From the NCBI GenBank assembly GCA_022266195.1, contig WHVY01000007.1, positions 2,604,001-2,668,000 on the forward strand: DNA of 64,000 bases, read 5' to 3'. The notes beneath the pieces are model-generated. The model was not told the DNA's origin and searched no databases. It worked only from the letters and a program-made list of their open reading frames with translations. The number at the start of each line of letters is the position of its first letter. The first letter of the stretch is position 1. Below are positions 11,411 to 21,240 of this stretch, piece after piece. Source of the stretch: Tetranychus cinnabarinus. Lineage: Eukaryota; Arthropoda; Arachnida; Trombidiformes; Tetranychidae. The position numbers and the translations under genes were made by a program.

Positions 11411-14400
11411 TTAAGCATAATAAGTTCTGATAACATCCAAAATTCGTGCTCGACAAAGAGGACATCGACCACCATTTTGCCCTTTCCATTGTTTAACTGC
11501 ACAATCGTAACACATACACATGTGACCGCAAGTGTAGAGGACACAATTAATGGGCGCCTCAAAACAAACTGTGCATTCCGACTCAACATTCAAAGATCCT
11601 GAATAGAAGAAAAGATAAGAAAATTATTAGCAAATTGTAAAAAAAATAAAAAGTGAAAGCTATTTTAAAACTAAACACAAAAAAGAAAAAGTAAAAAAAA
11701 TTGAAAACTTACCGGTAGAATGACTGGATGGAATAGTTTGACATGTAGATAATTTCGATGATTGTTGGTATGGACTTAGATTAGCTAATGATGAATCATT
11801 TTCAGAGGATAAACCATAAGTTGACCAGTATTTTTGTCTAAGAGTGACCATATTTTTTGATGGCATTCTCGACTGATGGTGAGGTGGTGGTGAATAGTAA
11901 TAAGTTACTTGTGAAGCGGAAGATGGTGATTGTTTAAGGTTTAACTGTTTTTGTTGACTATTGTTTTGTTGATTATTTGTCTTGATTGAATTCACTTTTT
12001 CGCACATCATAGCTCCAAGTGATTTAACCTTGATTGTACTTCCATAAAGGTCGAAGAAAGGATAGAAACTTTGAGTTTGATCAATATGCATCAAAGTAAT
12101 TGGAGGTTGACGGTTTTTGGTCATAATAACTTGGCCAGATTCAGTTATTTTAAATGCAATCTCATCTCCAGCAATTGGTTTGTTGGCAACATCTTTAATT
12201 ACAATCCAATACTCAGGGCGGTCAAGAAGGATGTGAGGATCATCAGGTAAATCATCAGTATTCAATGTTGATGGATTACAGGTTGTTAAACCGAAAGCTA
12301 AACTTCCAGTGTACAATTCATCCGTTTTAAGTATCTGGATAACCATTTTCTCACCTAAACGTAAGGGTCGCTGAGAGAAAACGTATCCACGGGAATATTG
12401 AGAGTCACATCGTTCAGCAACACATCTATTGATGGGTTAAAGTAACAAGAGAGAAAGAAAAATAGTCATAATTAGATGCTGTTTTATAATTAAACACAAA
12501 CATAGTATCAAATGACAAAAAAGCAAACGAGAAAGCAAACGAGATAAACAAGTAGAATCATTTTTAACTCATTGTTTTCATTCAAGAAACTTGAATTGTT
12601 GGACAAATTATTTACATGAATGAAATAATTAAATGCGCAAGATTATGTTTTACTATGAGAGAAAAGAAATTAAATATTCAAGGTTTCTCATCTCAGATTT
12701 TTCCCTAACCTTGACATCCACTAAGGGCAACATCATCGTAAACATCAACAAGGCTAAAGTATTTGCTAGTTAATTTTTTCCTCTGCTACATTTTTTTCTC
12801 ATTTATCACACCTCATTGCATTATCTTTCCATTTTTTGCCTTTCCGTTTTTTTTGAGTTGAAAAACAAGAAAATAGCAATAAGAACTTACCCATCACTGG
12901 ATAAAGTGATGTTACATCCTCTAGTCCTATGGAAAGGTAACGGTGATAGGTTATTTCCTCGGTAAATTTGAGGTAAAGGTTCTCGGTTGACTGCCGAAGT
13001 TCGTCGAATAGTTGAATATTCAGGGAGAGAAGAAGATGAACCGGATGGTGATGGTAATGATGATGATGATGATGGTTGATGATGGTGATTAGGAGTTGAA
13101 TAGATGGATTCGGTTAACCTGTTTTCACAAATATACCTTGAATCTATGGAAAAGAGAGGGAAAATTGGAAAAAGAGGAAGAAGTGGATTAGTTGTGATAA
13201 ATAAAGGTTAGGTAAACCAAAAAAAAGGAATCATAGGTAGAAATAATTGTAAAGAGAAATCCATAAAGGAACAAATTACTTGACAAGGTTAGGCTCAGAA
13301 GGCTAGGTTAACCTATTAAGGTTGATTGTTAGCACAGGAAAGAGAAGCTTGGTGAGGTTTTATAATAAACTAATGATGATAATACCTAGAATAGGCTTGG
13401 TAGTAACTTAATATTTCATTTTGTTTTTGATTCTTAATTTATTTCATTTTATTTTCATTTAATTTAAACTTTTTTTTTGTCTCATTTAATCAACACGCTC
13501 AAAGTAAAATAATTTGGTGATATTGATGTACAAAAATGCATACTTTCATTACATAGCTGTATGATAAGTCTCTTTTGAGAAAAACACGAAAAAAAGTTAG
13601 ATTCGTTTATTTGATAATCGCCTACTCAAGGCATGTTCTTGCTTAATGTTCATACCAACGCCCTTTACAAGCCTCCTCTTCAATCTTTCGCCCTAATTTT
13701 CATCTTCTTTTTCATTCTTGATCGCCTCTTCATTCATCATCTTCTTCTACTGGTCTGTTTCAAGTTGATGGATAGTACAAGAATAGTTGAAAAAGGGAAA
13801 TAAAATATTGATCTTTATTTGAGTAGGATGTTGACCGAATCATTATTGGACTATCTACTGAACCATGGAAAATTAAGTTTCCACACTTTTTTTCTTACAT
13901 TATCACCAATCAACAGTTAATATTTTTGCAATTAAATTCTCAACAATTTTTTTCCAATTCAACTGAAACATGTCAAATGATAGGATTCAAACTAAAAATG
14001 TAAGAACGATTTCGGGATTTGTTTGATTTAAAATTTGAGTTATGAATACTTGAATGGTTGCTACTTGGATTTCAAATGTTTACTTTCAATGAATGATTCA
14101 AAATTAATATTGATTCTTACCTAAAAATCTAATTGCAGTGGTAGATCCATAAATATCGAGTAAAGCCCATATCGTTTTTGAAACATCAACTTCAGTTAAA
14201 AATACTCCTTTGTCATCACCGTTGATTGAGTAATGAGCTTTACCAGATTCATCGACCCAGTACGATAAAACATTTTCGACAACACCATAACGATCACTTA
14301 ATGCTTTGGCCCAGAATCCAGATTTAGAGGTTAACTCAGGGCAAGCATATTTGGGTAGTTGACCCTTCAATTTGATTGGATCTGTTGTAGTGAATCCAAA

Positions 14401-14808
14401 ACGAAGAGCACCATTCCAATTGGTTGAAGAGGTCATAAATTTAATTGAAACATGTTCGCCAACTTTAATTGGACGAGATGAGAAAACAATTCCTTCACAA
14501 AAACTTTCCAATCGTTCAGCAATGGCTCCATTGCCAGATAAACGAATATTATCACCATGAACTTGGTGAAATAAAATGGCTGTAGGTTGATTGGTAATAT
14601 TTTTATCCTGTTTATGTTTAGGACATCGAGCTGTAATGATTTAATGTAACCAGGCACAACACAAGGGGAAAGAAAAGTAATAGAAAAGGCAGAGCAGAAG
14701 AAAAATCGATATTAGAATCAAAATAGAAAATCAGAAGGTAAACAGTTTGGAGTGGAAAACAGAAGATTAATACTTACTTATATTCTTAATTTTTTTAAGT
14801 ATCTTCAT
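11411..14808 (-). CDS. neur: Neuralized E3 ubiquitin ligase (NHR-NHR-RING)
   Basis: Five coding exons on the minus strand: 14778-14808, 14121-14630, 12891-13143, 11713-12425 and 11411-11598. All four junctions have GT/AG ends and matching phases, giving 564 residues. NHR1 spans about 27-180 (AERLESFCEGIVFSSRPIKV, then GALRFGFTTTDP and PKYACPELTSKSGFWAKAL). A serine/histidine-rich linker follows. NHR2 spans about 247-412 (RCDSQYSRGYVFSQRPLRL, GSLAFGLTTCNP, RPEYWIVIKDV). The C-terminal RING (about 510-557) reads CTVCFE, YTCGHMCMCYDC and CPLCRARI, all zinc ligands present, ending in the family-typical I-R-T-Y tail. Neuralized ubiquitinates Delta/Serrate to drive ligand endocytosis in Notch signalling; NHR domains bind the ligand and phosphoinositides. 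It is shorter than the fly protein (about 750), with a compact linker before the RING. The first exon (10 codons, MKILKKIKNI) is the least certain part. Confidence 0.93.
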
Positions 14809-17766
14809 TGTGAGTTTGTATGATGAGAATATGTATACACAAGAACAAGAACAGTAATAATTATCCGAGATATGGTAACAATTAAGGGGAAAAAAGCTAG
14901 ATGAAGTAGATGACCAACAATAATAAGAAACAAGAATCAAACTGTAGTCATGAGCAAGAGCAAACGAATGAATGAAAACAAATTTTACAAACAACCAAGA
15001 AGATGAAAATCAGAAGAGAGAGAAGCGCAGACTCAAAATGTGTAAAAGAGAAGATGAAAAGAGAAAGAAAGAGAAAGAGAGAGAAGATCGGAAATGGGGA
15101 AAATGATGAAGATGAAAAAAAGATCGGATAGAGAGAGAGAAAGAAAGCTCTACGGATGTATACCATATGCCATTGAATCGTAGGTTAAATTTTCTTTTCC
15201 CTCATCATCTTATTCTTATCCATTGGTTCGTCTCTCTCATTTCCTTAGCAAGATTAGCTCACTCATCGCTCAACACAGCGGCTGTTGTTTATCAGGCTTG
15301 TTTTTTTAGCTTCTCTCTCCCTTACAACATCAACATCTCCTTTGACTCCTCTCCATCTCTGTCTGTTGAGGCCTTGTTTATGCCTTTTGGTCGCGTGGCT
15401 CTTTATCGACATCAAACGACGTCTGTTCACTTACTCTCTCTCTCTCTCTCTATCTTCCTTATACCCTTAATGACTTAACGCGTGCCACGCGAACACGTAC
15501 AACATTTGCTCAATACTTTAACTGACATCTGCCTTTGTATCACTTTTCTTTAGTCTTTCTTTCATCCTCCTGGCTCTTTCTTTTTTCCCTCTTTACCATC
15601 TTGTTCTGCGTCTTCTTGTGTGCCAACAGCTTCCGATTTTTTTATTTGGCTCGTTGCTCTCGTTCAACTTCTATTTCTTATGTTCTGTCTCTTTAGTCCT
15701 TTATTCTCTGTCCTTTTCTTTTCGGGTTAATCTGGTTCGCTCCTTTTCTTTTCTCTTTACGACCCTTTAAGGTTCCATTTCAGTCCAAAATTAGATCCAT
15801 TTTCATTGATAATTTTATTCTTCTTGGCAAATGTTTCCATCTTGACCCTTTATCTTGTCTCTTTTTTGCTTTAAATTTACTTTTATTTAAAGATAACAGG
15901 TCCAACTCGTCATTTGTTACATCATCAATTCAATTTTAGCTGCATCCATTGGTGAGGCAATAAACATCAGCAATTGATAATCATTCCAACACCTTTAAAA
16001 GATACTGTTAAAGTTGATGAAATAAAGCCAGTTATACCCTTTATCAGATATAAAAAAATAGTTTAATAAAAAAAACTGTCTCAAGGTAGCTTTGTAATCT
16101 TGTCATAAACACTTTTCATCAAATAACCAAGCATTGTTTGAATGATCAAAGATTCTTACGATTAAGCGAAATACAATTAAAAAAAACTTTCCATCCAATG
16201 CAGATTAACTGGTTCAACTGGTATCCAACTGAGCTTATGAAATTCACTTCACGGGATAAAACACAAACATCGATTCACAGACATCTAAACTTTATCAATC
16301 TAATGGTATAAAATCACAAAATCAAAAGCAAAATGATAAATGAGATTAAAAGTGTTAATGAAAACATTAAAGATTGAAAAAATCTAAAAATCGATACCAT
16401 TTTGAAGTCTAATGATGAAAATATTAAAATTGAAGCGACTTAAAGTCTAGACAATGTGTCGTCTAAAAAGCGATGAGTAACAATTGTTACGCCATTGGTT
16501 GATTTGCTTTGTCTTCATAGAAACAATTTTTTAGCGCTTAATTTTTCAACTTAAATCTCTTCTTAACCTTCAAATGGATTCAAAGTAAAGAGTCGATTTT
16601 CTCTGTTTCAAGTTTTATTTCCAAATCTTAATCAGTTGGTATCTCAATTAACAGTATATTTGTACGCCTTGTGAAAATTATTAACTATAATCCGTAAGTA
16701 TGTCTTGGTTTTGTATTCCTGTTTCTCTCTGTTGATTAATTTTCACATAAATCCTCTTTCCATGTTTCTATTTTGAGATATTTTCTGTTGTCCTTTCCAT
16801 TGGTTCCTCGCTTCTCAAATTTCTTTCTTATAAATAACTTTCTTTGCTTTGTGCATCCCTTGTTGTTTAGACGAAACATAACATCAACCTTCAATTGATG
16901 CCAAGTTCAATAATGAATTTGATTGTGTTACACAAAATATAATCATTTTACCCTGACCCATGCTTTCAAGGTTCAATTGATTTTCTTTATCTTTGAAAAC
17001 ATCCATCTTTCAGTTAGTCAAGAAATTGAAGGATTGTCTTATTTAATTTTATGATAGTCATTAAAAATTTGGACAGATTTTGGCTAATTTTCAATATTTT
17101 GTCTTAGCGCAATTACCGTTTACAGATCTTCCAGATTCGTGTTTACAGCTAAAGTGAACAAAGGTTATACAGATGAATATTCACCATTTTTGAATCAGCA
17201 AATCCTGTTTATTATAAAATGCTTAGCACTTTCCCTTGGACTCCACCTAGAATCTACTACAGATGTCTTTATAAACAATTTAATAACAAATCTTCATATT
17301 AATAACAGCCTTATCATTTGATGCTTTGATCATGAAAGCTATTCTTGTTTTTGCTCAACTTGATGTCTTAATGTAATTGGCATTTTCCTCGATTATTTTC
17401 AATTATCCTCTATCTCGCTGGATTGAGTGCATCTCAATGATCTTGGTTTCCGATTCTTTGATAGATTCTTAAGTTTTATTTGCTAAATTGATTCGAGAAA
17501 ACTATAACGATTTCAGGAGAAAAGATAAAGAAGAAACTGAGTTGCCAATGATTCACTCATTAATAGTAAATTATTTTCCAATGAACCAAATTTGTCAATC
17601 TAAATCATTTTATTTCTAAATTTTATTGTGTTTTGTTCAACTTTCTAATCTTTGATTTTCATAATTATATCATTCACAGTTATCGAATTGGAATTGTTGC
17701 CTGGAAGTTTCAATTTAATGTAAATTTCATGTTATTGGTGGAACGAAACGAAAATGAACTCTCCTA
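14809..17766. other. Upstream region of Neuralized; GA/CT-rich tracts
   Basis: Contains a purine-rich stretch at about 15008-15148 followed by a pyrimidine-rich one (15180-15800, including a CT run near 15430). Frames in it (14948-15166 minus, 15167-15478 plus) are low-complexity S/L/F readings of these tracts and are not supported as genes. The 5' UTR and promoter of Neuralized should lie in the left part. 15.8-17.7 kb is AT-rich with nothing recognised. Confidence 0.4.
15008..15148. repeat. GA-rich low-complexity tract
   Basis: Imperfect GAGA/GAAA purine run on the plus strand just upstream of the presumed Neuralized 5' end (minus strand reads CTCTTTCT). Such tracts occur near arthropod promoters and can bind GAGA-type factors; here it is simply low-complexity sequence. 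Confidence 0.55.
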
Positions 17767-18060
17767 ATGAATTTAAAACAAGGGTTTATCCTCAACGTGT
17801 TGCAGCCTCTAACAGCTGAATTGGAAATGGAGAGAGACCAGAATGCATTTACATTAACCAATCGACCTTCAACAGACGCTTGCCACGAGTCAAACGATGA
17901 ATCGCTATGGGTTATGCATCAACATCTGGCTTTGTCCAGCTTGTCCTTAACAATATCATCGACACAAGACCAATATTATTACCTTTTAGCTGCCTTTTAC
18001 TTAATTCAAACTCAACCAAATGTCAAAACTGTGATCAACTCTACCAATGATAACCAGTAA
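17767..18060 (+). other. Uncharacterised 97-codon ORF, coding status unsure
   Basis: True ATG start and TAA stop, with an amino-acid composition less skewed to F/I/K/N than surrounding frames (for example TLTNRPSTDACHESNDESLW). No family recognised with confidence. A stretch ending DQYYYLLAAFYLI faintly recalls the UBA-like helix of AMPK-related kinases, but the match is too short to call. It sits 130 bp upstream of the perfect inverted repeat and may be an exon of the same transcription unit, a gene fragment, or chance. Confidence 0.2.
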
Positions 18061-18193
18061 CCATGATGAGGGCTCAGAGTAAAACTCAAATTCATGAACT
18101 TAATATAATTAATTAACAACATTTAATGATGATGGTGAATGTCACAACGTTTATTGACATTTCTCAAGCTTTTTGCCGATGGATCTTTCATTA

Positions 18194-18298
18194 TAAAGGG
18201 TGACACAGGCAAACGTGTAAGAGCTCCAAACATTGAATGAGCACCATTGGGCAGTGATAATGTCTTCTTTTGTCGCTATTAGATAAGAAAAATTGTAA
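18194..18298. repeat. Left arm of a perfect 105-bp inverted repeat
   Basis: Position-by-position comparison shows this arm is the exact reverse complement of 18322-18426, with a 23-nt spacer. On its minus strand it includes an intron-end-like TTTTCTTATCTAATAG followed by an open frame of 51 codons (18123-18275, RQKKTLSLPNGAHSMFGALT...) that ends with a stop just outside the arm. No terminal duplications or transposase mark it as a known mobile element. Confidence 0.95.
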
Positions 18299-18321
18299 CC
18301 AGAAGCCAAAGATCGAGTTAA

Positions 18322-18426
18322 TTACAATTTTTCTTATCTAATAGCGACAAAAGAAGACATTATCACTGCCCAATGGTGCTCATTCAATGTTTGGAGCTCT
18401 TACACGTTTGCCTGTGTCACCCTTTA
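18322..18426. repeat. Right arm of the perfect 105-bp inverted repeat
   Basis: Exact reverse complement of 18194-18298. On the plus strand the arm starts with the same intron-end-like sequence (…CTTATCTAATAG) and runs into a good 5' splice site just outside it (TTAG|GTAATG at 18432), so this arm may be mostly one exon. RNA crossing both arms would fold into a 105-bp hairpin with a 23-nt loop. Confidence 0.95.
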
Positions 18427-18431
18427 CTTAG

Positions 18432-18672
18432 GTAATGTACCTTTACTGCTGACTGTTAACTTTGAGAAATAGTAATGCTTTTGTTTCTTCAAATCTCTTC
18501 TACAGATTATATCAGACATCGGAACTTGAAAATTAAAAATAAGAAGAGAAAGCCAGAACGAAGTGCTAAACTTGTTATCCACCAACATTAAATGTAAGTG
18601 AGTTAAGATACCTTTTTACCACTTCTTTTAGTCTAACAAATTGTAAATTGAATTTTTCTTTTCTTTTGACAG
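18432..18672 (+). other. Two candidate short introns flanking an 88-nt exon
   Basis: Intron-like segments 18432-18505 (GTAATG ... CTTCTACAG, 74 nt) and 18594-18672 (GTAAGTGAG ... TTCTTTTGACAG, 79 nt) frame an exon at 18506-18593. The sizes match the small introns of the confident genes in this window. Read in one phase the exon continues a frame from the right inverted-repeat arm (…LYLDYIRHRNLKIKN…) and stops just before the second donor; no protein family is recognised, so a noncoding RNA or the 5' UTR of the downstream BCOR-like gene are equally possible. Confidence 0.35.
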
Positions 18673-19077
18673 GTAAAATCTCTAATTCTCAGATTAAATT
18701 TGAGAGGTTGATGTTGACGATGAGAGCAACTATTTGTCTTTGAATATGGTTTACCCTTAAAAGTCATATACTGTGTATATGGATCAGTTATTTAGATAAT
18801 TTGACGATTTTTACTGTGTGAATAATTCATTATCCTGAGAAAGTTAAAGGTTACCTGAGAAAGACAAGGTAATCACGGTAATGCTTACTTTTAACTTGAC
18901 GCTGTTACTCTCTGTTGATTAAGCTTGCAAGAGACAAGAAAGTCACCAAAACGGAACAATGGGAAAATAAAGAGGTTTGATTTTGTTTTTCCTGCTTCTG
19001 ATTGTTGACATATTAACAAGAAGAGAAAGGCGAAGGTCGCAAGTTTATGGAGTCTTAGAATGTTAAGAAAAATTTAA

Positions 19078-19163
19078 CATTTCCTTTGAACGGAAATGGT
19101 GTCCACCTATTTTCTCTTCCATAAACTTCCGTTGCTCTTTAAACTGATCACACCCGAGTTTCC
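19078..19163 (-). repeat. Dispersed element, copy C
   Basis: On the minus strand it reads AACTCGGGTGTGATCAGTTT, ACGGAAGTTTATGGAAGAG, AATAGGTGGACACCATTTCC and GTTCAAAGGAAATG. Nearly collinear with copy B (10637-10740), without its insertion, and more distantly with copy A (8935-9060). GGTG-GA-CACC inside the last block can form a tiny hairpin. Function unknown. Confidence 0.65.
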
Positions 19164-21240
19164 TATTAAGATATATGCTCTTAAGAAACGAAAATAACTC
19201 AAGTTCGCCTTTATTATAGTAAAGGTAGAACCGCAGATTCCATTATTACATATTTACAATAGAAATACTTTTTTTTCTTACAACCGTAAGACGCAAAAGA
19301 ATCCCATTAACTTGTTTCGGATATTGATGAGTTATTGATAATAACGCTTCTTAAGAAATGTATTGTTCGTTTATAATAATATTGCAATTACAATCAATAA
19401 TTTAATTGTATTGTTATCATCTTTAAATAACCGGAAGATTGTAATTAATTAGCTTCTCAGGCAGAACTTAAAGCGCTCATTTGGAATCAACTTTGATTAA
19501 GCAATTAATATGGAAAACAAAATTGAACAGATCACGAGACCCATTAGGCCAGCAAACAGATAAATTTATTGAAAAAATATGAACATCTTTCAACAAGAAT
19601 TCAGTTAAAATGAAACTTTAATCTATCCGATCATATGGCTTTAAGTAAAACGATTCTTGACATTTTAACGACCAAATTTTAATCCTCTAGACTAAAATTC
19701 CGTATGCATCAATGGTTAATCCAATTGATAAACTTGGACCATTCGGAAACCTTTATCACTCAGCAAAGACCGAGATAAGCAGAGATCGGCTTTGAGCTTC
19801 CTCTACAGCTTCAAGTTTTATCTCACTGGACGGACAGAGCACAAAATGTCTGGAAATACATAGATAAGTGATTAAAATGGCTCTTGGTTGTTAAGCAGAT
19901 TTTAGAGCGCCACCATTAAGATCTGGTGTACAGACATCGATTTGATTTTCTGTAAGAATCAGTCTTTACTAAAGTCAGTAAGTCTTAAGGCCGCTCAACA
20001 TCGATAATTGTTGATCGTTTACGTTGCAGCTCATGTGGCACCACCAATTGGCGACCAATCCAATGCATCATTTCTGACAGTACTGTCATCTGTTGACACA
20101 ACTTTTAGTTATGTTCGATTAATCGATATTGTTTTTTAATCAATCTTTTTTAATTTCATTTTCAGATACCAATCATAAATCAACAACGATATCGCAACGT
20201 ATTCCTCCCATCATTCAGTCAACAAAAACAATTTGACTCTTGGACCATTTCAAGTCGAATTTTTAAATGGATTTTACTTTGAAATGCTTGTAATAATGAA
20301 CAACATAAAGTCTCTCTGCACGTCATGACCAGTTCAAATCGGCAATGGACATTTCATCGATTAATTTCTGGCTTTTCGACTTGCGCCCGATTTCCACATC
20401 AACTCAAACTTTATCTTTCGATTGCAAACAATTCTGCAAACATTTGCAAAATATCTGCTTTATCTACAATTGAATGATAGGTATTTCAGTGTAAATTATC
20501 AACTAAACTTTTTCTTCAAGATTTTCGAGTTAATCATATCCAAATCAATTTATGATACATTATAAAACCAAGTAGAGCTATTAGAAGAGTTTATCTTATT
20601 GCCTAACTTTCCGTCACCGTAAATGATTAACCTAGAATTATCAATTGGTAAATACACTTGTTCATTAGTGAAATTAAAAACAATTGTATTTACCTTTGAT
20701 TGCAATGTGTTAAAAGAAATCTTCCATGAGAATTGCTTAATTATAAATTACTCAATTTGTAGATAAATGTCAGACTCAAGTGATTACAAAGTTAAGTTGA
20801 TTAACGCGCTTCTGAAGTTTATTGTTACACATATCCAGAAACCTTGAGGACATGAAGAGCACTCCATCCAAGGAAGCCCGAGTTAAAAGACCCTGATTAG
20901 GAAAGGTTCACCGAGTGACGGGAATAAAGGAATAACATAATTGGAATTTCGAAACATCCCATGAAAACAAATCATACACAATGCACATGATGCTTTGTCC
21001 CTGAAAAAGAGAAAAGTTGGCTTGCATTCACATTCAATAGATGGCAGATAAGTTACAAGCAAAATAAAATAACAAGGCTGGTATCTTTTGAAGCCACTCA
21101 ATAGGCGGATACTCAATACACTCAATACACTCAGCCAACTCAGTAACCAAGAATCTTGTGTTTGGTTTCTCATTTTGCTTTTTAGCGTTCATGTATTTGT
21201 GTCAATCCTGGTGTTTGTTATACCATCAACTTTTTTTCAA
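19164..21240. other. Region upstream of the BCOR-like gene
   Basis: AT-rich in the left part and more mixed from 19.7 to 21.1 kb. Open frames continue from the BCOR-like frame up to 21088 without an ATG. It is likely to hold the promoter and possibly 5' exons of that gene, but no exon can be fixed from sequence alone. Confidence 0.35.

Noticed and set aside
11356..11602. Three other frames overlapping the RING exon of Neuralized
   Set aside because: They overlap a conserved zinc-binding exon and have no motif of their own.
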